Source: Puniceicoccaceae bacterium
GTDB lineage: Bacteria; Verrucomicrobiota; Verrucomicrobiia; Opitutales; Coraliomargaritaceae
DNA length: 44,716 nucleotides
Assembly: GCA_007117865.1 (NCBI GenBank)
Contig: SKFT01000064.1
Coordinates: 1 to 44,716 of the forward strand
Direction of reading: 5' to 3'
The position numbers and the translations under genes were made by a program. Each line of letters opens with the position of its first letter. The stretch's first letter is position 1. This document shows positions 29,510 to 39,959 of the stretch, one piece after another. Under the pieces are notes generated by a model. The model was given only the letters and a program-made list of their open reading frames with translations. It did no database searches and was not told where the DNA came from.

Positions 29510-29537
29510 GTAGGGACGAGCCGGCTCGCTCGTACTC
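29510..29537. repeat. REP-like palindrome
   Basis: GTAG-GG-ACGAGC-CGGCTC-GCTCGT-ACTCC: GTAG-headed palindrome, the layout associated with RAYT transposases; also contains the perfect palindrome GAGCCGGCTC (29518-29527). Confidence 0.5.
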
Positions 29538-29654
29538 CGTTATTAAAGCAAACGTCCGCTGCCAGAAGTGCGCGGATATGCAGGGCAGCATGTCACCACC
29601 TTTTGCAGCCATTTGTGGAATTCATTGCAACTTTTTAAAAGCCTCACACAAGCT

Positions 29655-30986
29655 CTAGCCGCGTTGCCCCCTGTGGCTAAGGCTAAAGTCGCTTGCAATT
29701 TCAACAGCTATCTTTGCTGATACGCCTGTTTGGGCTAGCGTCCATTCTTTTGCTGCCTTAGTCAGCGCTTGACGCTCACTCTCGCAATTTAACAAGCGCT
29801 TTAGGGCAGTTTTCGTAGTCTCTTTCCCATCGGTTTGCCAAGCCGCACCAGCTCTAACCAGTGAGTCAACTATTGCACGGAAATTTTCCATGTTCGGACC
29901 CATTACCGTTGGCAGTCCGATCGATACCGCTTCGATGGGCGTTTGGCCACCCTTATTTGGAGCAAGGCTTTTGCCAATGAAGGCAATGTCGGCGGCTTGT
30001 GCCAGGTGAGATAACTCACCTGTTGTATCGGCTAAATGAATACAAACGGGATTGTTTGCCTTGTTGCCATCCCTACTCCGTATGTGGTAGCTATGCGAAT
30101 CCGATGAAAGCAGTCGAATGATTTCAGCTCTACGCTCAGCATGTCGTGGAACCAATAGTAAACGGCAGTCGATAGATTCCTTGCGGTATGAACATAGCAG
30201 ATTAAGTAAAAAAGCTTCTTCCTCTGGCCAAGTCGAAGCACCTAGTAATACCAATGGCTCAGTGTCATCTTCATTTGTCCGGAATCCTAGATCATTCCTT
30301 AGCAATTGTCTGGCTTCTTTTGCTAATACTTCACGGGGAGCAACATCCATTTTGATATTGCCTACGCAGCCCATTCGCTCACCGCCAACTCCCAATTGGA
30401 TAAGACGATGTCGATCAACCACACTGCTGGGAAAAAACAGACGCGGCTTGGCTAGTAGCCGTTTGGCTAAATAATGAATGCTTTGGTAGCGTCGAAAACT
30501 GCGGTCGGACAACCGTGCATTGACTACATAAACCGGAACCTTACGGCGCTGCGCTTCATGTAAGTGCTCCGGCCAGAGTTCACTCTCCATGGTGATGATT
30601 ATGTCCGGATCAATTTGACGCCAACTACGACGATTGAAAACGATAAAATCCAGCGGGAATAAGCCTACTTTCAAACAGTCTTCAGCATAGCGTTTGCAGC
30701 CTTCGGTATAGCCAGTACTGGTCGTTGTAGTTAAAATAATTTCCGCATTGAGCTGCAACTTTAACTCCCGAATGAGCGCACCAACCGATAAGACCTCTCC
30801 AACGCTAACGGCTTGAAGCCAGATGCGTGGGCGGCCTGCCTGCTTAGGGGCTTGCTTTGGAAAATAACCAAGCCGCTGCGCGAAATCTTTACCATAACCA
30901 CCACGTCTTAACATGCGGATGCCGTAGTAGGGCAACGCAATTAGAAACGCGGGTAAATAAATAATGCGGTAAAGCAGTATCCACAT
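29655..30986 (-). CDS. waaA: 3-deoxy-D-manno-octulosonic acid (Kdo) transferase
   Basis: PRIWLQAVSVGEVLSVGALI, ESELWPEHLHEAQRRKVPVYVVNARLSDRS, GKSLAPNKGGQTPIEAVSIGLPTVMGPNMENF. Confidence 0.92.
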   Translation of the reverse strand: MWILLYRIIYLPAFLIALPYYGIRMLRRGGYGKDFAQRLGYFPKQAPKQAGRPRIWLQAVSVGEVLSVGALIRELKLQLNAEIILTTTTSTGYTEGCKRYAEDCLKVGLFPLDFIVFNRRSWRQIDPDIIITMESELWPEHLHEAQRRKVPVYVVNARLSDRSFRRYQSIHYLAKRLLAKPRLFFPSSVVDRHRLIQLGVGGERMGCVGNIKMDVAPREVLAKEARQLLRNDLGFRTNEDDTEPLVLLGASTWPEEEAFLLNLLCSYRKESIDCRLLLVPRHAERRAEIIRLLSSDSHSYHIRSRDGNKANNPVCIHLADTTGELSHLAQAADIAFIGKSLAPNKGGQTPIEAVSIGLPTVMGPNMENFRAIVDSLVRAGAAWQTDGKETTKTALKRLLNCESERQALTKAAKEWTLAQTGVSAKIAVEIASDFSLSHRGQRG

Positions 30987-32551
30987 CAGTGTTTAAAGTG
31001 ACGCATGCCAGTGAAGACCATCGCCATGTCGCGCTCGTTCGCTGCGGCTATTACCGCTTCGTCGCGCATCGATCCACCGGGCTGGATGGCAGCAGTGGCT
31101 CCAGCTTCAGCTGCGGCAATCAAACCGTCTGGGAAAGGGAAGAAGGCATCGGAGGCAATAATCGAGTTGTTAAGGGTGAGCCCAGCTTCGGTTGCTTTCC
31201 AGACGGCTATTTTCGAGCTGTCAACCCGCGACATCTGCCCAGCTCCAATTCCCAAAGTGCGCTCTGCAGCCGCATAGACAATCGCGTTTGACTTCACATG
31301 CTTGACTACTTTCCAGCCAAATTGCATGGCTGCCCACTCCGCTGCCGTTGGCTGCCGTTGGCTAACTACCTTCCAGCTATCCATACGATCAGCACGGTGA
31401 TCGCGGTCTTGGACCAAAATTCCTCCTACGACTGAACGTATTTCACGTAGCGAATCCGCAGGCAATCCTTGCTTTAAAGTCATTAAGCGAAGATTCTTCT
31501 TTTTGGCAAATACCGTTCGGGCGCCATCGCTAAAACCTGGCGCGATAATGACTTCACAGAATAGTTCCTTTACCACTTGGGCAAAATCCTCCGTCACAGT
31601 TTGATTGACGACAATGATGCCTCCAAATGGAGCTTGCTGATCGGTGGCAAAGGCTTGCTCCCATGCCTGTACTAGATTATCCGCACTCGCTGCGCCGCAT
31701 GGATTGGTATGCTTGAGGATCGCTACAGTGGGCTTTTGGAATTCGCCTATCAGGTATGTTGCCGCACTGATGTCGATGATGTTGTTAAAACTCAACTCTT
31801 TCCCTTGCAGTTGTTCGAAGCACTCAAGAAATTGACCATACAATGCCGCATGTTGATGAGGATTTTCTCCATAGCGTAAAACTTTTTCCTGCCCATACAC
31901 GATATTGAGTTCGCAGGGAAAACCTGCCAACTCAGCGATGTTTGGCTGAGTCTCATTCGTGCTATTTTCAAGATAGTTAGCTATCGCCCGGTCATAATTG
32001 GCGGTTCGTTTGAAGACCTTTAAGGCCAACTCTTTTCGCAACTCGATCATGCGGTTGTCGTCACCACGCAAACCATCGAGGACTCGCGTATAATCATTTG
32101 GATCGCATACCACCGTCACTGTTGCGTGATTTTTTGCCGCACTGCGTAACATCGAGGGGCCTCCAATGTCAATTTGCTCAATTGCTTCGTCGCGGGTAAC
32201 ATCGGCGCGGACAATGGTGGCCTCGAAGGGATATAAGTTGACCACCACCATGTCGATCATGCCAATTCCATGCACTTCAGCGCTTTCCATGTGAGTCGCC
32301 AAGTCGCGGCGCGCAAGCAATCCACCATGGATTTTTGGGTGTAGCGTTTTTACCCGTCCATCCATCATTTCAGGAAACCCAGTGTAGTCGCTAACTTCCG
32401 TTACCGGGATTTGCGCCTCTGCCAATAGCTTGGCCGTGCCACCGGTCGATAGCAGGGTAAAACCAAATTCAGACTGCAGCGCTTTGGCAAATTCAGCCAA
32501 TCCACTTTTATCACTCACCGAGAGAAGGGCATATCGTTTTAAACTCATCAT
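30986..32551 (-). CDS. purH: Bifunctional phosphoribosylaminoimidazolecarboxamide formyltransferase / IMP cyclohydrolase
   Basis: [87 protein letters not shown]. Confidence 0.96.
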   Translation of the reverse strand: MMSLKRYALLSVSDKSGLAEFAKALQSEFGFTLLSTGGTAKLLAEAQIPVTEVSDYTGFPEMMDGRVKTLHPKIHGGLLARRDLATHMESAEVHGIGMIDMVVVNLYPFEATIVRADVTRDEAIEQIDIGGPSMLRSAAKNHATVTVVCDPNDYTRVLDGLRGDDNRMIELRKELALKVFKRTANYDRAIANYLENSTNETQPNIAELAGFPCELNIVYGQEKVLRYGENPHQHAALYGQFLECFEQLQGKELSFNNIIDISAATYLIGEFQKPTVAILKHTNPCGAASADNLVQAWEQAFATDQQAPFGGIIVVNQTVTEDFAQVVKELFCEVIIAPGFSDGARTVFAKKKNLRLMTLKQGLPADSLREIRSVVGGILVQDRDHRADRMDSWKVVSQRQPTAAEWAAMQFGWKVVKHVKSNAIVYAAAERTLGIGAGQMSRVDSSKIAVWKATEAGLTLNNSIIASDAFFPFPDGLIAAAEAGATAAIQPGGSMRDEAVIAAANERDMAMVFTGMRHFKH

Positions 32552-32621
32552 TTTATGGATTAAAGGAGTCTCTTATGCCAACACCAGCATTTTAGGCAAG
32601 GCCCAAGCTGGATTTTCTTGC

Positions 32622-33608
32622 TTATCGCAAGTTGCGATTCAAACAATGTATGTCTGTGGACTCTTTTGATGCCAGTTGCGGAACCTTCTTGCGCCCCATC
32701 AATGCCGCCGCCCAGCTACAGTATTTGCTGATAAATGCCCGCGATCCCATGATGTAGCCACATTGAAGCAATGCCGAAAAATTTTCCGCAAATGGTTTAA
32801 TACCATTTGCCACTTGGTTTTGATTTATTACGACGCGACAAACAATTTCAGCCGGGATGACACCGCCTTTTCCTGTTTGGTCCGGCGCAAATGCTCCCCG
32901 TTGGTAAAGTTCTTGCTTATACGCAACATAGTCACTTTCGGTGTCGATGCTGGCCTTCTTTGTACTCAGATAAACCAGCGATTCACGCATTATTATGGAG
33001 CCGCATGCTGCTGCCCCAAAGCCGCTCCATGGATAGGCAGCGGGGTCTTCTGTTACCCCCGCGCGGACTGGATTTAGGTCGATATAGCAGGCGATCTTGC
33101 GCAATATTTCTGCATCTGATTCTACCAGTAAGCTGGTGTAACGGGATGCCCAAAAGGTCCCGTAGGTCTTATGGCTTGTGTTATACCATTGGGTAAAGCG
33201 TTGCTTCAGCAACTTCATGAACATGGGTAAATCATTCATGCGTTCGCGCAACAGCTTTCGCCAACTGCGCGCCTGAGCACCGCCAGTAAGCAGAATTGCT
33301 TTCAATTTTTTGACGGTTACAGGCATGTAAATCGTTCCCTTTTCCCCATAAAGTAAACTAAAGCGGCGCACCAGTTCTTCATCCGTTAGCGATTCGCGCA
33401 GGTGACGCGCTGGCACCTCAATTAAGAGGTGGAAGTGGTTTGACATGACGCAGTATGTTAATACCCGCACACCACAAAATCCCGCTACCTTATGCAATGA
33501 CTTGCAAAAAACAGCTTTCCCCTCGTCATCCAGCCACCGCTCTCCATGTACCGTCCTGCTCAAGCAGTGATAAACAGCATTTTCAGTATATCGATGTATT
33601 CTTTTCAT
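32622..33608 (-). mobile_element. Intact Y1 transposase, IS200-like / REP-associated tyrosine transposase (RAYT)
   Basis: 328-aa ORF with an HUH-type motif (VMSNHFHLLIEVP), candidate catalytic Tyr region (YIDLNPVRAGVTEDPAAYPWSG) and FTQWYNTSHKTYGTFWASRY. No TnpB or terminal IS structure seen. Confidence 0.88.
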
Positions 33609-33643
33609 TATTAATATTTATACCTGGTCTATTTAATTGCGTT

Positions 33644-33673
33644 TAAAAAAGTGACTCGCAAAGCGAGCCACTT
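33644..33673 (-). terminator. Rho-independent terminator of the RRM-protein gene
   Basis: Minus strand AAGTGGCTCGC-TTT-GCGAGTCAC followed by TTTTTT, just downstream of the 33702 stop. Confidence 0.8.
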
Positions 33674-33701
33674 GAAAAGTCATTTTTAGGGACTTGTTGA
33701 G

Positions 33702-34019
33702 TTAGAAACGGCGTCTGCCGCCGCCAGCACCGCCGCTGTTGCCGCGGAAATTACTTTCACGGCGTGCAGGGCGCTCCTCGCGGGGGCGTGCTTCATTAAC
33801 CTTGACAGCGCGACCATCAATCTCAGCCCCATTAAGGGCTTCAATTGCAGCATTAGCTTCGTCATTATTAACCATTTTCACGAATCCGAAACCTTTCGAA
33901 CGGCCAGTTTCGCGATCTTGGATGATGTTTGCACTCTCGACGGCACCGAAGGCGGCGAACGCGTCGCGGAGTGAATTGTCTGTCGAATTGTATGACAGAT
34001 TACCTACGTAGATGTCCAT
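33702..34019 (-). CDS. RNA-binding protein, single RRM with Gly/Arg-rich tail
   Basis: MDIYVGNLSYNSTDNSLRDAFAAFG (RNP2) and KGFGFVKM (RNP1); tail SGGAGGGRRRF. Confidence 0.93.
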   Translation of the reverse strand: MDIYVGNLSYNSTDNSLRDAFAAFGAVESANIIQDRETGRSKGFGFVKMVNNDEANAAIEALNGAEIDGRAVKVNEARPREERPARRESNFRGNSGGAGGGRRRF

Positions 34020-34048
34020 GGACTTGTATATTACTTTTGTTCTGTATT

Positions 34049-34085
34049 GTGCCGTTAAAAGAAAGGCAGGTAATCGTAACGGCAC
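34049..34085 (-). promoter_or_regulatory. Putative 5'-UTR hairpin in the RRM-protein mRNA
   Basis: Perfect 9-bp arms (+ strand GTGCCGTTA / TAACGGCAC) with a 19-nt loop, ending 29 nt upstream of the start codon. Confidence 0.45.
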
Positions 34086-34182
34086 CGAACCTCAAACCTG
34101 GTAGGAACCCTATCTTTATTAGTTCCACGGTTACAAGCATCCACATCCCGGCAATGAATGCAATACTAATTTTTAAAGGAAA

Positions 34183-35904
34183 TTAGCCGGCAACATTGTG
34201 GTGAAACTCATTGCCGGCGTTCGTCGCCTGCACATAGCCTTCGCGAATGACAAATTCACCAAAGCGTTCGCCGTCTTTACGCTTTTGGGCGTAATCGCGT
34301 ATGATGGGTGCCAGAAGGTCTTTTAGCTCAGTATTTTTTACCGAGGCGCGGTAGAGTTTATTGAGCCGTTCGCCGGCAAAGCCAGCGCCAAGATACAGAT
34401 TATATTTACCCGGAGCTTTGCCAACCAAACCGATTTCGCCCAAATAGGGGCGTCCGCAGCCATTCGGACAGCCGGTGGAACGAATAGTGATGTCGTCGTT
34501 GCGCAGTCCTGCTTCCTCAATGACCGTTTCAAGTTCGTCGATTAATTTAGGCAGGTAGCGTTCGCTTTCCGCTAGTGCAAGTCCACAGGTTGGCAGAGCC
34601 ACGCATGCGATGGAATTGCGGCGCAGACCGCTTACATGTTCACCGGGATTGAGTTTATACTCGCTGACCAATACCTCAATTGCTGGCTTTTGCTCCGGTG
34701 TTATATTGGCAATGATAAGGTTTTGATTGGCGGTTAGTCTAAATTCTCCGGTATGGATTTCGGCGATTTTGCGAAGACCTGTTTTCAATGGGAAATCAGG
34801 AAGATCAATAACGCGTCCTCCTTCGACAAACAGATTGAGATGCCAGTTGCCATCCTGACCTTGGTGCCAGCCGTAGCGGTCGCCATTGGATTCAAAAAGA
34901 AATTTACGTGGATTTTCGAGCGTGTAGCCAATACGGCGTTCCAGTTCGCTGCGAATCCAGTCTGCTCCTTTATCCTCAACCGTGTATTTGAAGCGCGCAT
35001 GTGCCCGGTTAGAGCGGTCGCCATGGTCGCGTTGAATGGTAACGATTTTTTCCGCGACATCGACCGCTTGCTCTGGGGTACAGAAAGCGATGACATCCGC
35101 CAAGCGGGGGAATGTGGCCTCATTGCCGTGAGTCATGCCGAGCCCACCGCCAACGCTCACATTGTAGCCCACAATTTTATCGCTTTCGACAATAGCAATA
35201 AATCCCAAGCAATGTGCAAAAACATCAACATCGTTGCTCGGGGGCACGGCTACTGCAATCTTGAATTTGCGCGGCAGGTAGGTTTTGCCGTAAATGGGTT
35301 CAACTTCCTCACCGCCCGATTCGGCAACCTTCTTCTCGTCCAGCCAAATTTCGTGGTAGGCACGCGTGGCGGGCATCAGGTGTTTGCTAATAGCTTCAGC
35401 AGTTGCCTGTGCATCGGCATGGACGCTGGAAAGGTGGGGATTGGGGTTGCACATCACATTGCGATTGACATCGCCGCAGGCGCACAGGGTGGTCATAAGT
35501 GCATCGTTGATTACACGGATGGAGTGCTTGAGATTGCTTTTTATGATGCCGTGCAGCTGAAATGCCTGGCGGGTGGTGAGCTTGAGCGTGCCGTTGCTGT
35601 AATCACGACTTAGGTTATCCATAACGATCCACTGCTCGGCATTGCAGACGCCACCCGGAATGCCGACTCGGGCCATAAAGGAGTAGGCCTTGTCGAGTTT
35701 TTGTTTGCGCCGCTCCGAGCGCACATCGCGGTCGTCCTGTAAGTATATGCCATGGAATTTGGTCAACTGCGAGTCGTCAGCTGAGATGTCGCCACTGGTC
35801 AGGTCGGATAGGCCTTCAAGTATCGTTCCGCGCAGGAAATTGCTCGCAGATTTGATACTTTCATTTTTATGCAGATTTTGCGGTGCTTGGTTTTCTGAAA
35901 TCAT
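34183..35904 (-). CDS. cysI: Assimilatory sulfite reductase (NADPH) hemoprotein subunit
   Basis: Siroheme/Fe-S motifs [14 protein letters not shown] and [32 protein letters not shown]-terminal [13 protein letters not shown] and [13 protein letters not shown]. Confidence 0.94.
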   Translation of the reverse strand: MISENQAPQNLHKNESIKSASNFLRGTILEGLSDLTSGDISADDSQLTKFHGIYLQDDRDVRSERRKQKLDKAYSFMARVGIPGGVCNAEQWIVMDNLSRDYSNGTLKLTTRQAFQLHGIIKSNLKHSIRVINDALMTTLCACGDVNRNVMCNPNPHLSSVHADAQATAEAISKHLMPATRAYHEIWLDEKKVAESGGEEVEPIYGKTYLPRKFKIAVAVPPSNDVDVFAHCLGFIAIVESDKIVGYNVSVGGGLGMTHGNEATFPRLADVIAFCTPEQAVDVAEKIVTIQRDHGDRSNRAHARFKYTVEDKGADWIRSELERRIGYTLENPRKFLFESNGDRYGWHQGQDGNWHLNLFVEGGRVIDLPDFPLKTGLRKIAEIHTGEFRLTANQNLIIANITPEQKPAIEVLVSEYKLNPGEHVSGLRRNSIACVALPTCGLALAESERYLPKLIDELETVIEEAGLRNDDITIRSTGCPNGCGRPYLGEIGLVGKAPGKYNLYLGAGFAGERLNKLYRASVKNTELKDLLAPIIRDYAQKRKDGERFGEFVIREGYVQATNAGNEFHHNVAG

Positions 35905-36063
35905 GGTTTTTGCAGATTTAGTGTTGAAATTGCCGTTAATTGTGTATTTTACAACTCAATAAATCATATTTAAATAAATTTTTCGGTTAATATGCGTTTC
36001 AGTTTACATCCAAAATACGTTTCGCTATTGCTAAAACAACTTTAATTAACACGTAATAACAAA

Positions 36064-37866
36064 ATGACTCAAGTTAATGCCTCAAATACCGGACCAGTGG
36101 TTCCGGATGCTCTTTTACAGTCGCTTGCCAGTGCGATACGTGGTCTGACCCCTGAGCAGAAGCTGTATGTTGAGGGCTATCTGCGCGGATTACGCGAGCT
36201 TGACAATGGACTTGCCGGGGCGAGTGTAGTGGAAGCCTCGTCGCTTGAGTTGGCGGTGTTGTTCGGCTCCGAGTCTGGTAACAGTCAAGCGCTGGCGGAG
36301 GCAACCGCCAAGGCGGCCCGATCCCGTGGCTTTAATAGCCGCGTGATCGACATGGCTGATACCCAGCCGAAGGATTTAGTGGGTTTGGAAAATTTGCTGG
36401 TAGTGGTGAGCACTTGGGGGGAGGGCGATCCCCCCGAGACTGCCGAGACTTTTTTTCATGCGCTAATGGGTGCTTCAGCACCCCGCTTGCCGCAATTGCG
36501 TTATTCGGTATTGGCTTTGGGTGATACCAGCTATGAGCAGTTTTGTGCAACTGGCAAGGCAGTTGATGCGCGTTTGGAGGCGCTCGGAGCGCAGCGGATT
36601 TATCCAAGAGTGGATTGTGATGTCGACTATGACTCCTTGTTCCAGTCTTGGTCCAAGGAAGCCTTGGATTGTTTTGAGCGGCTATCGCAGGAACAGCGCG
36701 TGCGGGTTGAGATCGGGGCTGCTCCTGCAGTTGCCGAGCCGGTGATATACAGCCGGGAAAATCCTTTCAAGGCAGAGTTGAGCGAAAAAATTCTGCTTAA
36801 TGGCCGCGGTTCAAAAAAAGAAACCCTGCATTTAGCGTTTTCCCTCAAAGGATCTGGTATTCACTACACTCCCGGGGATTCGTTGGCGGTTGTGCCGCAA
36901 AATTGCGAGTCGGTTGTTGATGCTATTTTGCAAGTTTCCCAGCTTGATCCGGATAGTCCTGTTAATTTGAAGGATGAGCAATGCACTCTGCAGGAGGCGC
37001 TTGTGAGTAAATTGGACATTACCACCCTTTCAGTCCCTGTTTTGAAACGCTATGCGGAGTTGTCGGAAAACAGTAAGTTGAATGAACTCATTAAGCCGGA
37101 GAAAAAATCGCTGCTCAATGAGTATTTGATCGGACGTGATTTGGCTGATTTGTTGGCGGATTTCCCCAGCAAAAAAATTAATCCTGATGCATTGGTAGCG
37201 CTTACCCGCAAGTTGCCGCCGCGTTTGTATTCGATTGCCTCCAGTTTAAGGGCACATGCCGAGTCGGTTCATTTGACGGTAGCGGTGGTGCGCTATGATG
37301 CCCATGGACGCGAGCGCAAGGGTGTTTGCTCAACTTTTTTGGCTGATCGATTGTTAACAGGGCAAGCGGCTGAAGTTTATATTACGCCTAACAAGCACTT
37401 TAAACTACCGGAAGATCCGGCCACGCCTATTATTATGGTTGGTCCGGGAACGGGGATTGCACCTTTTCGTGCCTTTGTGCAGGAACGCGCGGAGGCTGGT
37501 GCCAATGGACCCAGTTGGCTGTTTTTTGGCGATCAGCATTTCCTGACGGATTTTCTGTATCAGACCGAATGGCAGTCGTATTTGGCCGATGGCCAATTGA
37601 CCCGTATGGATTTGGCATTTTCGCGCGACCAGCCACAGAAGGTTTACGTGCAGGATCGCATGCGCGAGCGCTCGAAGGAATTGTATGCCTGGTTACAGGA
37701 GGGCGCGGTTTTTTATGTTTGCGGTGATGCCACCAAAATGGCGGTCGATGTGGACAGAGCCTTGCATGATTGCGTGGCCAAGGAAGCCGGGTTGGATGTC
37801 GATGGTGCCGCTGAATACATCGCCCGCCTCAAGCAGCAAAAGCGCTATCTGCGGGACGTGTATTGA
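36064..37866 (+). CDS. cysJ: Assimilatory sulfite reductase (NADPH) flavoprotein subunit
   Basis: Flavodoxin domain LFGSESGNSQALAE, STWGEGDPPE; FAD/NADPH domain RLYSIASS, GVCSTFLAD, GPGTGIAPFRAFVQER; C-terminal KRYLRDVY. Confidence 0.95.
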   Translation: MTQVNASNTGPVVPDALLQSLASAIRGLTPEQKLYVEGYLRGLRELDNGLAGASVVEASSLELAVLFGSESGNSQALAEATAKAARSRGFNSRVIDMADTQPKDLVGLENLLVVVSTWGEGDPPETAETFFHALMGASAPRLPQLRYSVLALGDTSYEQFCATGKAVDARLEALGAQRIYPRVDCDVDYDSLFQSWSKEALDCFERLSQEQRVRVEIGAAPAVAEPVIYSRENPFKAELSEKILLNGRGSKKETLHLAFSLKGSGIHYTPGDSLAVVPQNCESVVDAILQVSQLDPDSPVNLKDEQCTLQEALVSKLDITTLSVPVLKRYAELSENSKLNELIKPEKKSLLNEYLIGRDLADLLADFPSKKINPDALVALTRKLPPRLYSIASSLRAHAESVHLTVAVVRYDAHGRERKGVCSTFLADRLLTGQAAEVYITPNKHFKLPEDPATPIIMVGPGTGIAPFRAFVQERAEAGANGPSWLFFGDQHFLTDFLYQTEWQSYLADGQLTRMDLAFSRDQPQKVYVQDRMRERSKELYAWLQEGAVFYVCGDATKMAVDVDRALHDCVAKEAGLDVDGAAEYIARLKQQKRYLRDVY

Positions 37867-37928
37867 TTTTTAGCAAATGCACTAGTCTAATTAAGGATCC
37901 AGTTTGGGTATTTAGAAATAATGGGGAA

Positions 37929-38606
37929 TCAACACTCCACTGCCTCAATTTGGCGACGGAAGTCTGAGCGATCATTTGCCTTGAAAAAAGCCGTTCCAGC
38001 GACAAGTGTATCTGCGCCTGCCTTTAGGCACAGGGGAGCAGTTTCAGAATCGATACCGCCATCAACCTGGATGCGGAAGGCGGCTTTACGGCTTTGGCGT
38101 ATAGCTGCCACCGCAGCGATTTTTGGTAATACGTCGTTGCGAAAACTTTGTCCGCCGAAGCCTGGCTGTACGGTCATTAACAAGACCATGTCAATCATAT
38201 CGATCCATGGTTCAAGCGCACTTGCCGGTGTGTCGGGATTGAGCACAAGCCCGCATTTTTTGCCAGCCGAGCGAATGGCATCAAGTGTATCAGCAATAGG
38301 ATAGTCAGGTTCCACGTGGATGGTGATTTGATCGGCTCCAGCTTCAATAAAGGGATCAATGAAGTGATGTGGATTAGCGAGCATCAGGTGCACATCAAAA
38401 AACAGTGAGGTATGCGGGCGCAGGGCTTTAACTGTCTGCGGACCGAAAGATAGGTTCGGCACAAAGTGACCATCCATGATATCAAGATGAAGCCATTGAG
38501 CGCCAGCCTGTTCAACCAGTTGAACGCTATCGGCTAATCGGGCATGGTCACCAGCTAGAAGCGAAGGGGCTAGAATCGGTTTGGGTGAGTGGCTGTTTAA
38601 TAGCAT
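37929..38606 (-). CDS. rpe: Ribulose-phosphate 3-epimerase
   Basis: ILAPSLLAGDHARL, WLHLDIMDGHFVPNLSFGPQTV, VLLMTVQPGFGGQSF, IQVDGGI. Confidence 0.94.
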   Translation of the reverse strand: MLLNSHSPKPILAPSLLAGDHARLADSVQLVEQAGAQWLHLDIMDGHFVPNLSFGPQTVKALRPHTSLFFDVHLMLANPHHFIDPFIEAGADQITIHVEPDYPIADTLDAIRSAGKKCGLVLNPDTPASALEPWIDMIDMVLLMTVQPGFGGQSFRNDVLPKIAAVAAIRQSRKAAFRIQVDGGIDSETAPLCLKAGADTLVAGTAFFKANDRSDFRRQIEAVEC

Positions 38607-38707
38607 GATATGTTAATGATTATTTAGTAGGTGTTGATTCCTACCGGGATGAAAGTCTGGCGCTTGCGGAGCAGCGTGGAGGTGATAATCCTTTCGCGGT
38701 ATTCTTA

Positions 38708-39826
38708 TCATTCCTCGACATAAACGGGCAGACCCGTACGAACATTCGCAAGTAGTGTTTCGGCATCCCAGTTGGTCAGGCGGAAGCAGCCGCTGGATCC
38801 CGTGCGGCCAATTTGCTCGGGTTCAGGCGTTCCGTGAATGCCATAGCCGGGAAGATCCAAACCGATCCATACCGTCCCAACAGGATTATTAGGACCGGGC
38901 TGTATGATAAGTCTTTCGTTGATGCCTTCACGGGCAGCAGCCTCTGGAAAAATACTGCTTTGAAAGGTGTAGTTGGGATAGCTCACGCGTTGATCAATTT
39001 GCAGCGATCCGAGCGGACGTTTATCTCTGTCTTGGGCGATGCTTACTGGAAATTGTAGCAATAGCCGACCATCATCACTGAAAGCATCGAGCAGTCCGGC
39101 ACTCAGTCGAATTCGCAGGTATCGGATGGGCATCGGCAATTGAACAGGGTCGAAGTGCGGAACCCGGATGCGGTCACCTGGACGCAGAGTGTTGAATACT
39201 ACGCCGGGATTCAGTTGGGTCAGTTTGGCGGGAGTGCTGCGCGATTGCTCAGCAAACCGTTCGAGTAATGAATTATGACCCAAAAAGTCGAGTTCGGCCC
39301 GTGCCCTCCAAGTGTTGGCTACAGGACGCAGTGCCGCCAAGTCGTCAGGAGTTACCGTGTAATCGACGAAAACCGGTTCGGCAATTCTGAGCAAATCAAT
39401 GGTTTCGTCATCCAAAAAGCCCGTGACTGGAATTGAGCGGGTATGCTGAAATGCTCGTAGTGCTGCCTCCGTATTCGCGTTGGTTGAGCCAGTAATCGAG
39501 CCAGGAGAGAGGCCAATGCGAGATAGGGCAATCTGCGCTTCGAGTATGGACTCAACCGAGCGCCCCTCTAGTTTTGGTGGCCATTCGACTGCCCGGTCTG
39601 TTAAACCCGACCATTGCTTGCGCAACCAGTAGGCAGCATCTTTCCATGCCTCACCGCCAGGGTCCGGTGAAAGCCGGGAGAAAACCAAAGCAGCGAGGAT
39701 CAGTAGAACAATGACAATAATCAAAAAGCGACGCAGCAGTGGTGTGCGCGTTGATCCGGAGTTCTTGCGCTTGCGCGAACGCGCCCCAGTGGATTTTCGT
39801 TGTTGATTTTTTGCTTGCCGAGCCAT
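38708..39826 (-). CDS. L,D-transpeptidase (YkuD) with peptidoglycan-binding domain and N-terminal TM anchor
   Basis: Catalytic motif YGIHGTPEPEQIGRTGSSGCFRLTNWDAETL; PG_binding_1-like region ALSRIGLSPGSITGSTNANTEAALRAFQ; LysM-like LTQLNPGVVFNTLRPGDRIRVP. The ATG at 39826 is preferred. Confidence 0.9.
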   Translation of the reverse strand: MARQAKNQQRKSTGARSRKRKNSGSTRTPLLRRFLIIVIVLLILAALVFSRLSPDPGGEAWKDAAYWLRKQWSGLTDRAVEWPPKLEGRSVESILEAQIALSRIGLSPGSITGSTNANTEAALRAFQHTRSIPVTGFLDDETIDLLRIAEPVFVDYTVTPDDLAALRPVANTWRARAELDFLGHNSLLERFAEQSRSTPAKLTQLNPGVVFNTLRPGDRIRVPHFDPVQLPMPIRYLRIRLSAGLLDAFSDDGRLLLQFPVSIAQDRDKRPLGSLQIDQRVSYPNYTFQSSIFPEAAAREGINERLIIQPGPNNPVGTVWIGLDLPGYGIHGTPEPEQIGRTGSSGCFRLTNWDAETLLANVRTGLPVYVEE

Positions 39827-39959
39827 GGATAAAAAGGGATCAGGTGTCAGCATCCATTTAGCAGTGACCAAATGCGCTGGAATATGCAGTGAGAGAATAC
39901 AAAGTTAGGATTGAGAGTGTTTTAGCATGAGGAAGTAGCTCTTTAATTACAACAAAACG

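Noticed and set aside
31342-31364. Tandem 10-mer GCTGCCGTTG x2.3
   Set aside because: Short in-gene repeat inside purH with an intact reading frame; likely chance or local duplication.
33651-33672. GTGACTCGC-AAA-GCGAGCCAC as a REP element beside the RAYT
   Set aside because: Followed by a T6 run on the minus strand right after the RRM gene; better explained as that gene's terminator.
34753-35613. 286-aa + strand ORF
   Set aside because: Antisense shadow of cysI; no recognisable motif.
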